Assembly: GCA_934675465.1 (NCBI GenBank)
Contig: CAKUQM010000013.1
Coordinates: forward strand, 1 to 42,006
DNA length: 42,006 nucleotides
Origin: an uncultured Erysipelotrichaceae bacterium
GTDB lineage: Bacteria > Bacillota_I > Bacilli_A > Erysipelotrichales > Erysipelotrichaceae
Direction of reading: 5' to 3'
A program made the position numbers and the translations under genes. Below, one piece after another: positions 1 through 7,651 of the stretch (positions are counted from its first letter, which is position 1; each line of letters begins with the position of its first letter). The notes beneath the pieces were generated by a model, which saw only the letters and a list, made by a program, of their open reading frames with translations, was not told where the DNA came from and did not search any database.

Positions 1-27
1 ACGAAATACAATCAGTTATTAACTAAA

Positions 28-71
28 GGTGACATTATCCCTTAATCAAGAAGTGACAAAATCGCTTAACC
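28..71. repeat. Two tandem 20-bp repeats, possible end of an IS21-type element
   Basis: Two copies of a 20-base unit lie at 28-47 and 52-71, 24 bp apart. They share GTGACA, then AT, then a C-rich triplet, then CTTAA. Arrays of GTGACA-type repeats are typical of the ends of IS21-family elements. No istA or istB gene is in the window, so this would be an edge running off the left side, or a relic. The call rests on motif resemblance only. Confidence 0.3.
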
Positions 72-96
72 GCGACAGAACACTTTGTTTATGAGT

Positions 97-121
97 GTAT
101 ACGTATACTTGGTGCTAAAAT
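97..121 (+). promoter_or_regulatory. 12-bp palindrome followed by an extended -10 promoter
   Basis: GTATACGTATAC at 97-108 is a perfect palindrome and could be an operator. TGCTAAAAT at 113-121 fits an extended -10 element (TG, one base, then TAAAAT). A start about seven bases later would fall on the ATG at 128, giving a leaderless mRNA. No good -35 is seen at the right distance. Confidence 0.4.
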
Positions 122-127
122 TGTAAT

Positions 128-586
128 ATGCAAATAAGAATAGAACCATATACAAAAGAAAGAATTGGTGATGTATTAGCTTTTGAACATGAACTTAGAA
201 GGCAAGAAGATTTTTGGGGTTGGGAAATTGATAAGGCTTATAAAGAATCTGTTTTTCAAAGCTTTAGTAATCCACTTTTTCAAGCAAGTGTTAGTTATCT
301 GGCTTATGTTGATAATAAGGTTGTTGGTCGCATAGATTCTAGCTTAATTCCAAGTCACTTTGATGGTTCTATAAAAGCATATCTGGATTGGATTTGTGTT
401 TTAAAGAGTTATCGCCATAATGGTGTAGCGCAAGCCCTAATGGAACATCTTAGACAGGTTCTAAAGGAACAATATAATGTGAGTGTGTTGATTGGTCTTA
501 TTGCGAGTAATAAGGATGCACAAAGCTTTTATCGTAGTTTGCCAAATTCATTAATTAGGGATGAAGGAATCTGGATTGATTTGTAG
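128..586 (+). CDS. GNAT family N-acetyltransferase
   Basis: This 152-residue protein has the size and pattern of a single-domain GNAT acetyltransferase, which moves an acetyl group from acetyl-CoA to an amine. The middle strand (YLDWICVLKSYRHNGVAQALM) holds the acetyl-CoA-binding turn, here RHNGVA in place of the usual R/Q-x-x-G-x-G/A. It is followed by an ASNKDAQSFYRS segment typical of the last helix. The substrate cannot be read from sequence. No Shine-Dalgarno site precedes the ATG; a -10-like TAAAAT lies six bases upstream. A second GNAT gene follows 12 bases after the stop, so the two are probably co-transcribed. Confidence 0.85.
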   Translation: MQIRIEPYTKERIGDVLAFEHELRRQEDFWGWEIDKAYKESVFQSFSNPLFQASVSYLAYVDNKVVGRIDSSLIPSHFDGSIKAYLDWICVLKSYRHNGVAQALMEHLRQVLKEQYNVSVLIGLIASNKDAQSFYRSLPNSLIRDEGIWIDL

Positions 587-598
587 ATATTCTTTATT

Positions 599-1096
599 AT
601 GAAAATGGAAATTAGAGAAGTTAAATTGAATGATATCAATGATGAGCTAGCAGAAATGGTGGCTTTGTTTAGAGCGGAACTACGTTCATATAAAGGAATA
701 ACATCAACACCTAATATCGAAGCTGGTAAAGAAGAAATGGAAGAATATCTATTAGCTAATTTTCCAGTGTTTGTAGCTTTAGTAGATGAGAATTTTGCAG
801 GATATATGGTTTGTCGTATCCAAGACGATGTTGTTTGGGTAGAGTCTATTTATGTTAAAGAAAAATATCGACGCTTAGGTGTTGCGACTGCTTTGCATGA
901 TAAAGCAGAAAAGTTAGCTGAATCATATGGTAATGAGACGGTCTATAATTATGTTCATCCTAATAATCATCGTATGATTGAGTTTTTAAGGAAGCGTGGA
1001 TATACAGTTTTAAATCTAATTGAGATTAGAAAGCCTTATAAAGGTGAAAGGCTAACTCAGACAATTGTTGTTGGTGAGCATAAATTCGATTATTAA
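599..1096 (+). CDS. GNAT family N-acetyltransferase
   Basis: This 165-residue GNAT acetyltransferase carries the acetyl-CoA pyrophosphate loop RRLGVATALHDKAE after the strand VWVESIYVKEKY, and ends with the NNHRMIEFLRKRGY helix-strand that closes the fold. It differs from the gene before it in sequence but has the same fold, so the two are a pair of related functions rather than a recent duplication. The substrate is unknown. No clear ribosome binding site precedes the ATG; a second in-frame ATG two codons later is an equally possible start. A hairpin just after the stop probably ends the transcript. Confidence 0.85.
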   Translation: MKMEIREVKLNDINDELAEMVALFRAELRSYKGITSTPNIEAGKEEMEEYLLANFPVFVALVDENFAGYMVCRIQDDVVWVESIYVKEKYRRLGVATALHDKAEKLAESYGNETVYNYVHPNNHRMIEFLRKRGYTVLNLIEIRKPYKGERLTQTIVVGEHKFDY

Positions 1097-1102
1097 AAGC
1101 AA

Positions 1103-1146
1103 TGTTCATATTTGCCAAATTTCTGATTTTTTGGTAATTATGAACA
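1103..1146 (+). terminator. Imperfect hairpin after the GNAT pair
   Basis: TGTTCATA at 1103-1110 pairs with TATGAACA at 1139-1146, and the inner CCAAA/TTTGG segments extend the stem with a few mismatches. There is no proper U-run afterwards, so it may be a weak terminator or part of a leader for the downstream guaA-like gene. Confidence 0.4.
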
Positions 1147-1185
1147 TATTATATGTAACTGACATATGATTGTTTTAATAAAAAC

Positions 1186-1239
1186 TTGAAGAAATGCACA
1201 TTTTTACGTTTTAAAATATTGAAGAAATGCATATTTTAC
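1186..1239 (+). repeat. Direct repeat upstream of the GMP synthase subunit gene
   Basis: TTGAAGAAATGCACATTTT at 1186 and TTGAAGAAATGCATATTTT at 1219 form a direct repeat with a 33-bp period, about three helical turns. They sit 90-145 bases before the guaA-like start codon. They could be sites for a regulator; I do not recognise the motif, and I see no purine-riboswitch-like fold here. Confidence 0.5.
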
Positions 1240-1331
1240 ATAATTGTGTTGATTAGTAATTCTATATATAACTGAAAATAATGTAAAATATTAGCGTATT
1301 AATTGATTAAAAATATTAGGGAGGGTTTTCA

Positions 1332-2321
1332 ATGAACGTTACTGAAATCAGACGTCCGGTTGATATGGAGAGAATTACAACACCGGAATTGGCACAAAAA
1401 TTTATCGATGAACAAATCGCTTTAATCAAAGAACAGGTTGGTGATAAGAAGGTTCTTTTAGCTTTATCTGGTGGTGTTGATTCTTCTGTTGTTGCTGCAC
1501 TTTTAATTAAGGCTATTGGTCAACAATTAGTTTGTGTTCATGTTAATCATGGTTTATTACGTAAGGGTGAGCCTGAGCAGGTTGTTGAGGTGTTTCGTAA
1601 TCAAATGAACGCTAATCTTATTTATGTGGATGCTACTGATCGTTTCCTTGAAAAGTTAACGGGTGTTGCTGATCCTGAGACTAAGAGAAAGATAATTGGT
1701 GGAGAGTTTATTGAAGTGTTTGCTGAAGAGGCAAGAAAGCTTCAAGGTATTGAGTTCTTGGCTCAAGGTACAATTTGGCCAGATATTCTTGAATCTGAAG
1801 ATGGTATTAAGGCACATCATAATGCTGGTGGTCTTCCTGAAGATATGGAATTTGAATTGGTTGAGCCAGTTAGAATTTTATTTAAGGATGAAGTTCGTGT
1901 AGTAGGTGAAACATTAGGTTTACCTCATGATATGGTTTATCGTCAACCATTCCCAGGCCCAGGTCTTGGTGTAAGATGCCCTGGTGCTATTACACGTGAT
2001 CGTTTAGAGGCTGTTCGTGAGTCTGATGCGATTCTTCGTGAAGAGTTCGCTAAGAATGGTTTAGAAGAAAAAGTATGGCAATTCTTTACAGTAGTTCCTG
2101 AATTTAGATCTACTGGTATTAAAGATGGTAAGCGTGCATTTGAATGGTGCTGTATTGTTCGTGCAGTATGTTCAATTGATGTTATGACTGCTACTGTTGC
2201 TGAAATTCCTCATGATGTAATGGTTCATATTACTGATCGTATTACTCATGAAGTTGCGGGCATTAATCGTGTATTGTTTGACTATACACCTAAGCCTACA
2301 GGTACTGTTGAATTTGAATAA
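1332..2321 (+). CDS. guaA: GMP synthase ATP-pyrophosphatase subunit, stand-alone
   Basis: This is the synthetase half of GMP synthase, which adenylates XMP and replaces the AMP with ammonia to make GMP. The PP-loop SGGVDSS is at about residues 46-52. The C-terminal dimerisation domain is complete, with QPFPGPGLGVRCPG near 203, FRSTGIKDGKR near 258 and the usual ending PTGTVEFE. The usual bacterial enzyme is about 510-520 residues with a glutamine amidotransferase domain first; here the protein is 329 residues and starts just before the PP-loop domain. Upstream sequence encodes no amidotransferase. It may use free ammonia or a separate glutaminase subunit, as in archaea. GGGAGGG precedes the ATG well. 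Confidence 0.92.
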   Translation: MNVTEIRRPVDMERITTPELAQKFIDEQIALIKEQVGDKKVLLALSGGVDSSVVAALLIKAIGQQLVCVHVNHGLLRKGEPEQVVEVFRNQMNANLIYVDATDRFLEKLTGVADPETKRKIIGGEFIEVFAEEARKLQGIEFLAQGTIWPDILESEDGIKAHHNAGGLPEDMEFELVEPVRILFKDEVRVVGETLGLPHDMVYRQPFPGPGLGVRCPGAITRDRLEAVRESDAILREEFAKNGLEEKVWQFFTVVPEFRSTGIKDGKRAFEWCCIVRAVCSIDVMTATVAEIPHDVMVHITDRITHEVAGINRVLFDYTPKPTGTVEFE

Positions 2322-2354
2322 ATAATAAAAAAGCCGAGAGGCTTTTTTATTATT
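2321..2354. terminator. Bidirectional terminator between convergent genes
   Basis: A perfect 15-bp inverted repeat (AATAATAAAAAAGCC, GAGA loop, then its complement) has a T-run on both strands. It ends both the guaA-like gene and the convergent HAD gene, whose stop codon lies in the right arm. Confidence 0.9.
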
Positions 2355-2976
2355 GAATTAACTTAAGAAGATCGATTGGTTTATCAAAGATATACTTAGA
2401 ATTTATGGGGAATGTGGATACACTTCCCCATTTTGCATATCCAAAGTCAATTTTGGCGTTATTGGCTGCTTCTTGATCGGATGATGAATCCCCAATATAG
2501 ATTACTTTGTTTGAAGATAGTTGCAGTTTTTCTAAACATTTTAATAGTGGTTCAGGTTCTGGCTTATGTTTGGTTGTATCTTCTGCTAAAATGGCAGCGT
2601 CCATGTATTTATCGATTCCTTTTGAGCAAATATCTATTTCATATTGTTTATGTCTTTTGGCTGAAACAATGGCTTGTTTAATATTGTTTCTTTTGAATGT
2701 TTCAAAAACTTCCATGAAGCCATCATAAAGGATTGCACCTTCTTTATATTCGTTAACATATTTTACCCATCTTGCATAAGTGTTAACGGGATCTTTGATG
2801 TTTAGCTCTTCCATTACTTTCATTCCAGGATAAGAATAAAATTTAAGCACTTGATCAAAAGTCCATCTTTCGCCAGTTTCTTCTTCAATAATTCTTAATA
2901 ATGGATACATATTCATATCTAAAGTATTTAGAATTGTTCCATCAACATCATAAATGATTGCTTTGTATTTGTTCAT
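2350..2976 (-). CDS. HAD family hydrolase, phosphoglycolate phosphatase-like
   Basis: This 208-residue haloacid-dehalogenase-type phosphatase has all four motifs: DVDGT near residue 10 (nucleophile and acid Asp), VSAKR near 105 (motif II), KPEPEP near 138 (motif III Lys) and YIGDSSSD near 160 (motif IV). The helical cap between motifs I and II places it with the PGP/PpaX/beta-phosphoglucomutase group. The substrate cannot be inferred; the neighbours are not metabolically related. No Shine-Dalgarno site is seen; a TAAAAT hexamer ends six bases before the ATG, so the mRNA may be leaderless. Confidence 0.88.
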   Translation of the reverse strand: MNKYKAIIYDVDGTILNTLDMNMYPLLRIIEEETGERWTFDQVLKFYSYPGMKVMEELNIKDPVNTYARWVKYVNEYKEGAILYDGFMEVFETFKRNNIKQAIVSAKRHKQYEIDICSKGIDKYMDAAILAEDTTKHKPEPEPLLKCLEKLQLSSNKVIYIGDSSSDQEAANNAKIDFGYAKWGSVSTFPINSKYIFDKPIDLLKLIQ

Positions 2977-3075
2977 ATTTTAATTTTACATTAAGGTTGC
3001 TATTATTTAATTATATATTCATGGCGAAAACCCATAGGAGCAGCCAGACTGAGAATTAAGGAATTATAAAGGTGT

Positions 3076-4011
3076 ATGAATACGATTAATATTGGATTAT
3101 TAGGATCAGGCAAGATTGCGAAAAGAGTGGCTAGGGGGATTGTGTTGGCGGATAATGCTAATTTATATGCTGTAGGTTCTAGGGATATAAATAAGGCAAG
3201 AGAGTTCGCGAAGGAATATAATGCTTTGGCATATGAGAATGAAGATCTTTTAAAAGATGATAATGTTGATGCGGTATATATTGCAATACCTAATGCGTAT
3301 CACTTCAAGTGGGTTATGAAGGCTTTAAATGCTGGTAAGCATGTAATTTGTGAAAAGCCTATGTTTATTAATAAATATGATTGTGAAGAAGCTTTTAAGT
3401 TGGCTAAAGAAAAGAATCTTATGTTGATGGAGGCAATGAAGTCTGATTTTCTTCCTTTAACTTTAAAGATTAAGGAACTTCTTAAAAGTGGTGAATATGG
3501 GAAATTATTATATATTGATGGCAAGTATTCGTCGGTTACTTCAGGTGAACCAGGTTCTTGGGTTTTTGATGCAAAGACTGCAGGTGGTTTAAGAGATGTG
3601 GGTATTTATCCAATTAGCTATTGTAATTTTATTGCCGATTCTAAGATCAAGAATACGATAACTATTTGTAAAGAAGCTGATGATGGCTTGGATTTATTAG
3701 GCCAAACAACTATTCTTTATGATAATGGCGTTTTAGCTACTTGCACTTCAGGCTTAGAGCTTAAGACTGTTAATAAGATTTTTATTTATACAGACAAGGG
3801 TTATTTTGAGATAGAGGACTTTTGGAAGGCTGGTAGTGGAAAGTTTGTCACAAAAGATAATATTGAAGAAATTAAATGTGAAATGTTTAATGATTTTATG
3901 TATGAGATAAAACATTTCTGTGATTGTGTTGAAAAAGGTTTAACGGAAAGTCCTATAGCTTCTAAAGAGGCTACTATGGAGATTTTGAAAGTATTTGATG
4001 GGAGAAGATAA
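3076..4011 (+). CDS. Gfo/Idh/MocA family NAD(P)-dependent oxidoreductase
   Basis: This 311-residue dehydrogenase has an N-terminal Rossmann fold (GLLGSGKIAKR near residues 8-18) and the family's EKP signature (HVICEKPMF near 90-98), followed by the alpha/beta substrate domain with GGLRDVGIYPISY near 175. The family oxidises or reduces sugars, inositols and related polyols. The C-terminal part is short, in the size class of trans-dihydrodiol dehydrogenase-like members. AAGGTG precedes the ATG closely. Nothing nearby names the substrate. It ends at a hairpin shared with the decayed gene on the other strand. Confidence 0.88.
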   Translation: MNTINIGLLGSGKIAKRVARGIVLADNANLYAVGSRDINKAREFAKEYNALAYENEDLLKDDNVDAVYIAIPNAYHFKWVMKALNAGKHVICEKPMFINKYDCEEAFKLAKEKNLMLMEAMKSDFLPLTLKIKELLKSGEYGKLLYIDGKYSSVTSGEPGSWVFDAKTAGGLRDVGIYPISYCNFIADSKIKNTITICKEADDGLDLLGQTTILYDNGVLATCTSGLELKTVNKIFIYTDKGYFEIEDFWKAGSGKFVTKDNIEEIKCEMFNDFMYEIKHFCDCVEKGLTESPIASKEATMEILKVFDGRR

Positions 4012-4034
4012 AAGAGCATCGTTAGATGCCCTTT
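4011..4034. terminator. Hairpin terminator, convergent
   Basis: AAAGAGCATC, loop GTTA, then GATGCCCTTT forms a 10-bp stem with one mismatch. The minus-strand product ends in CTTTTAT, a better U-run than on the plus strand. It also contains the stop codon of the minus-strand remnant. Confidence 0.55.
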
Positions 4035-4285
4035 GTAATATTCCGATATCCATCTCTATTAGAACCTTTTCTTACGATTATATTCTTATCACGAAGATTA
4101 GCTATATGTCTTTGTACGGTTCTAAACGGAATGCCTGTGTTGATGCTGATTTGTTTGGTGGTGATTTTTGGATTTTGTCTTATTTGACTAAACACAATAC
4201 TTTCTTTATCACCAAAATCAGCAAGATATTGGCTTTCAATTATATCTTTACTTATATCATTAATTACGCCATAATTACGCCATTT
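4022..4285 (-). pseudogene. Decayed C-terminus of an AlbA_2/HATPase-type protein (winged helix only)
   Basis: Read on the minus strand, an open frame of about 88 codons with no start codon encodes SKDIIESQYLADFGDKESIV, then QNPKITTKQISINTGIPFRT, then VQRHIANLRDKNIIVRKGSN, ending shortly before a TAA. That is a winged helix of the kind at the C-terminus of the AlbA_2 protein encoded at 9610-11127, whose tail reads RTVQRLLNSLREKGYIQRIG. The frame is closed upstream by a TAG inside the repeat array at 4265-4303. The AlbA_2 and ATPase domains are gone, so this is a remnant. Confidence 0.7.
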
Positions 4286-4303
4286 CTACGCCATAATTAC
4301 GCC
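4265..4303 (-). repeat. Four tandem 11-bp repeats with the core GGCGTA
   Basis: On the minus strand GGCGTA recurs four times at exact 11-bp steps (plus-strand TACGCC at 4265, 4276, 4287 and 4298), with AATTAT between most copies. An 11-bp period is one helical turn but not a multiple of three, so each copy falls in another reading frame. The array lies where the linker repeat of the intact homologue lies, directly before the winged helix. Confidence 0.8.
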
Positions 4304-4387
4304 ACATCTTAATGCTGCTATAACTTATGGAATATGGGTGAAGGTACAATATTCACAAAAACCTATTTTTGAGTTCTTCTTTTCTTT

Positions 4388-4393
4388 TATAAT
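4388..4393 (+). promoter_or_regulatory. -10 element TATAAT for the LytTR regulator gene
   Basis: A consensus TATAAT ends eight bases before the ATG at 4402. With no Shine-Dalgarno site in between, transcription would start at or next to the start codon. A -35 match is poor (TTTTTG or TTTTGA at 15-16 bp). Confidence 0.5.
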
Positions 4394-4401
4394 TAGTACA
4401 A

Positions 4402-5112
4402 ATGGAATGTGGTGTGCGTTATAAGATTGCGATATGTGATGATTTAGAAAGTGATCGTGATTATCTTAAAGATTTATTAAATAAGTGGGCTAATGATTAT
4501 AGTCATCTTTTAAGTATTGATTCTTTTTCTTCAGCTGAAAGTTTCTTGTTTCATTATGAAGAAGCCAAGGATTATGACATACTTTTGTTAGATATCGAAA
4601 TGGGTTTAATGGATGGCGTCAGCATGGCAAAAAAGATCCGCCAGGATAATGATACAGTTCAAATTATTTTTATAACTGGTTATTCTGATTATATAGCTGA
4701 AGGATATGAAGTGAATGCGCTACATTATTTGATGAAACCAGTTAAGGAAGAAAAGCTTTTTTCAGTCTTGGAACGTGCTATAGAAAAGATTAGTAAGAAT
4801 GATGTTGTTTTGAATATGGAAACAGCTAATGGAATGGTGAGAGTTCCTATATATCAAATAAGATTTTCTGAGGTGTTTGGCAATTATGTAACGATACATG
4901 CTAATGATGAAGTGGTTGTTAAGATGACTTTAAATGAGGTTGAAAAATTACTTGATGAGCGTTTTTATCGAGTAGGACGTTCTGTGATTGTTAATTTAAA
5001 TGAAGTGAGTAGGGTTACTAAAACAGAAATCAAATTATTGGATGGTACTTCTATTCATCTTCCTAGAGGTGCATATGATGGTGTTAATCGTGCCATTATT
5101 AGTATGAGGTAG
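4402..5112 (+). CDS. LytTR family response regulator
   Basis: This 236-residue AgrA/LytR-type regulator has a receiver domain (acidic pair in CDDLESDRD near residues 11-20, phospho-acceptor Asp near 64 in LLLDIEMGLMDG, conserved Lys near 112 in LMKPVKEEK) and a C-terminal LytTR DNA-binding domain (EVFGNYVTIHA, then FYRVGRSVIVNLNEVSRV). LytTR proteins bind direct repeats upstream of genes such as peptide exporters and quorum operons. The kinase follows three bases after the stop and the ABC exporter genes 90 bases further, so the exporter is the likely target. The start could also be the GTG at 4414; the ATG is supported only by a possible leaderless promoter. Confidence 0.92.
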   Translation: MECGVRYKIAICDDLESDRDYLKDLLNKWANDYSHLLSIDSFSSAESFLFHYEEAKDYDILLLDIEMGLMDGVSMAKKIRQDNDTVQIIFITGYSDYIAEGYEVNALHYLMKPVKEEKLFSVLERAIEKISKNDVVLNMETANGMVRVPIYQIRFSEVFGNYVTIHANDEVVVKMTLNEVEKLLDERFYRVGRSVIVNLNEVSRVTKTEIKLLDGTSIHLPRGAYDGVNRAIISMR

Positions 5113-5115
5113 TTT

Positions 5116-5778
5116 ATGGGTTTGTTTTCTAAAAAGATAGATAAAGAAATAGCCTTGTATCAAAGCGAATTAATCGAAACACATTATCGTGAAGTAGATA
5201 ATATGTATCGTCAGATTAGGGGTTGGCGTCATGATTATCGTAATCATATCCAGACAATGAAGGCTTATGCTGCTAAGGGTGATCTTGAGGCTATTAAGAA
5301 TTATCTTGATTTGTTGGATGAGGATTTAACTACTGTTGATACAGTTATTAAGACTGGTAATCCAATGACTGATGCGATATTGAATTCAAAGATTTCTTTG
5401 GCAAAGTCAAAGGATATTGAGGTGATTGCTGATGCACATATTCCAGTTAAATTAAAGACTTCGGAGATTGATTTGTGTTCTATTATTGGCAATCTTTTTG
5501 ATAACGCGATAGAGGCGAGTGTTAAGCTTGAAAAGGATCAAAGACAGATACGTATTTATATGGATATGAAAAATACGCAACTTTATATTTCTTTTACTAA
5601 TTTTACCGCTGGTAAGAAGATGGTAAAAAGTGGAATGCTTTTTAAGACTAGCAAGGGTGAGGGCCATGGTTTTGGTTTAGTTAGAATAGATGCCATAATC
5701 AAAAGGCTTGATGGTTATATAAGTCGTAATAGTGAAGATGGTGCTTTTACTACTGAGATTTTGATTCCACAGATATAA
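5116..5778 (+). CDS. Soluble GHKL histidine kinase, AgrC-like catalytic core without a sensor
   Basis: This 220-residue protein is only the catalytic part of an AgrC/VirS-type kinase. The phosphorylated His is near residue 39 in WRHDYRNH, the N-box is NLFDNAIEAS near 126-135 and the G-box region GEGHGFGLVRI near 185. No hydrophobic segment is present, whereas AgrC-type kinases normally have six membrane helices before this core. The short amphipathic start MGLFSKKIDKEIALYQSELI may touch the membrane or a partner. Signal input therefore probably comes from another protein, and the ABC transporter encoded next is the obvious candidate. GAGGTAG before the ATG overlaps the end of the regulator gene, so the two are translationally linked. 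Confidence 0.9.
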   Translation: MGLFSKKIDKEIALYQSELIETHYREVDNMYRQIRGWRHDYRNHIQTMKAYAAKGDLEAIKNYLDLLDEDLTTVDTVIKTGNPMTDAILNSKISLAKSKDIEVIADAHIPVKLKTSEIDLCSIIGNLFDNAIEASVKLEKDQRQIRIYMDMKNTQLYISFTNFTAGKKMVKSGMLFKTSKGEGHGFGLVRIDAIIKRLDGYISRNSEDGAFTTEILIPQI

Positions 5779-5796
5779 ACGTTTCATCACCTAATT

Positions 5797-5825
5797 TTGA
5801 CAATTCGTCCCCACTATATTTATGA
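5797..5825 (+). promoter_or_regulatory. Possible promoter of the ABC transporter pair
   Basis: A consensus -35 TTGACA at 5797-5802 is followed 17 bases later by a weak -10 TTATGA; a better TATATT lies only 12 bases away. A weak -10 behind a good -35 would fit a regulator-dependent promoter, perhaps the LytTR protein's, but I see no convincing LytTR direct repeat. Confidence 0.35.
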
Positions 5826-5867
5826 GGATGTTTTTTATGAAATGATATATGCGTGGAGGAAAAATGA

Positions 5868-7649
5868 ATGTCTTTTAGAAATATTAAGTGGATGATAGAT
5901 ATTGCCTATAAGAATTGTAAAAGAGTTTTGTTGTTTTGTGTTTTAACAGCAACCCTAGAAGTCTTGTTGAATTTAACACAATTATATATTGCGCCAGGAA
6001 TTATTAAGTGTGTTGAACAGAAGGTTTCAATAAAGGTACTACCAATGACAATACTTGCATATACATTGGCTTTATTTTTCATTAATGGTTTTAAAAAGTA
6101 TATTGAAGAGAATACGTTGTTTTCAAGAATTGAGGTTAGAACTAAAAATATCGCTATGGTGAGTAAGAAGTGTAATACGACTTCTTATCCAAATACTTTA
6201 GATGCTAATTTTATTAGATTAAGGGATGCTGCTTATTTTGCCTGTGAGGGAAATAGTGAGGCAACGGAGCATATTTGGCAAACACTGACAATGCTTCTTA
6301 AAAATATTGGTGGCTTAATTGCTTATCTGTTTATTCTTTCATCATTTGATCCTTTTTTATTATTGATAATTATCTTGACTTGTTTTATTTCTTTCTTTGT
6401 TTCTAGATATGCCAACAATTGGCATTATGCGAATAAGATTGAGGGTGAGAAGTATTATCATAAGAAAAGATATATTCGTGATAAGGCAGAATCAATAAAG
6501 TTGGCTAAGGATGTTCGTATTTTTAACTTGAAGGATTGGCTTAATGAATTGTTAGATCTTGTGCATAATCAATATCTAGCTTTTCGTTTAAAGGGTGAGA
6601 AAGTTGATTTACTTGCTGATATTATTGAAGTTGTTTTGACAGTTATTAGAAATGGCATTGCCTACATTTATCTTATTAATATGACGCTTAATGATGGTTT
6701 GAGCGTATCTTCTTTTATTCTTTATTTTGTGGCAATCAGTACTTTAACTAATTGGGTTATGGGCGTTTTAAAGGAAATGTCTACACTTCATAAGGAATGC
6801 TTAGATATTTCATCATTGCGTGAGTTTCTAGATTATCCAGAACCATTTAAGTTTGATGATGGTAAAGACATTCCTCTAGCTTCAAATTATGAAATAAGAT
6901 TAGAGAATGTATCGTTTCATTATCCAGAATGTGATAAAGATATAATTCATAATTTGAATTTAACTATTCATCCAAGAGAAAAACTAGCGATTGTTGGTTT
7001 AAATGGTGCTGGTAAAACAACGCTTGTGAAGCTTATTTGTGGTTTGTTGTCACCAAGTGAAGGAAGAGTTTTGTTGAATGGTGATGATATTAGTGATTTT
7101 AATCGAAATAAATATTATGAATTGTTTAGTGCAGTTTTTCAGGATTTTTCAATATTAGATGTAACTATTGCCGAAGAAATAGCGCAGTGTAAAGATAATA
7201 TTGATTATCAAAGAATTAAAGAGTGTATTGATTATGCAGGTTTGAGTGATACTATTGATAAATTGCCTAAAGGGTTAAATACACATATTGGGCGTGAGGT
7301 TTATTTGGATGGCGTTCTTTTATCAGGTGGTCAGATGCAACGTTTAATGTTGGCTAGGGCCTTATATAAGAATGGACCAATTCTCTTGTTAGATGAGCCA
7401 ACAGCTGCCTTAGATCCGTTAGCTGAGAGTGAGATTTATCAAAAATATAGTGATATGGCTAATAATAAGACATCGCTATTTATTTCTCATCGTTTGGCTT
7501 CAACAAGGTTCTGTGATCGCATTATTTTGATTAAAGATGGTGGCATTAAGGAAGAAGGAAGTCATGAGGATTTATTAAAGCTTAATGGTGAGTATGCGAA
7601 GTTGTTTGAAGTTCAAAGTCGTTATTATAAACAGGGGAAGGAGATATAG
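5868..7649 (+). CDS. ABC transporter, fused permease and ATP-binding protein, subunit 1
   Basis: This 593-residue half-transporter of the exporter type has an N-terminal membrane domain (hydrophobic helices near residues 20-40, 55-70, 140-180 and 250-300) and a C-terminal nucleotide-binding domain. The latter shows Walker A GLNGAGKTT near 377, Q-loop FQDFS, signature LSGGQMQR near 485, Walker B ILLLDEPTAALD and H-loop SHRL. It pairs with the next gene, which overlaps its end, to make a heterodimer. Context (LytTR regulator and kinase upstream) suggests export of a peptide or resistance to one. No precursor peptide gene was found between 5779 and 5867. GGAGGA precedes the ATG at a good distance. 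Confidence 0.92.
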   Translation: MSFRNIKWMIDIAYKNCKRVLLFCVLTATLEVLLNLTQLYIAPGIIKCVEQKVSIKVLPMTILAYTLALFFINGFKKYIEENTLFSRIEVRTKNIAMVSKKCNTTSYPNTLDANFIRLRDAAYFACEGNSEATEHIWQTLTMLLKNIGGLIAYLFILSSFDPFLLLIIILTCFISFFVSRYANNWHYANKIEGEKYYHKKRYIRDKAESIKLAKDVRIFNLKDWLNELLDLVHNQYLAFRLKGEKVDLLADIIEVVLTVIRNGIAYIYLINMTLNDGLSVSSFILYFVAISTLTNWVMGVLKEMSTLHKECLDISSLREFLDYPEPFKFDDGKDIPLASNYEIRLENVSFHYPECDKDIIHNLNLTIHPREKLAIVGLNGAGKTTLVKLICGLLSPSEGRVLLNGDDISDFNRNKYYELFSAVFQDFSILDVTIAEEIAQCKDNIDYQRIKECIDYAGLSDTIDKLPKGLNTHIGREVYLDGVLLSGGQMQRLMLARALYKNGPILLLDEPTAALDPLAESEIYQKYSDMANNKTSLFISHRLASTRFCDRIILIKDGGIKEEGSHEDLLKLNGEYAKLFEVQSRYYKQGKEI

Positions 7650-7651
7650 TG

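Noticed and set aside
1097..1331. Purine or PRPP riboswitch in the guaA leader
   Set aside because: I could not find a conserved purine-aptamer core or a three-way junction; only a hairpin and a direct repeat are visible.
3995..4312. Plus-strand open frame of 105 codons after the oxidoreductase gene
   Set aside because: It overlaps the minus-strand winged-helix remnant, which has recognisable homology; the plus-strand product has none and no good ribosome site.
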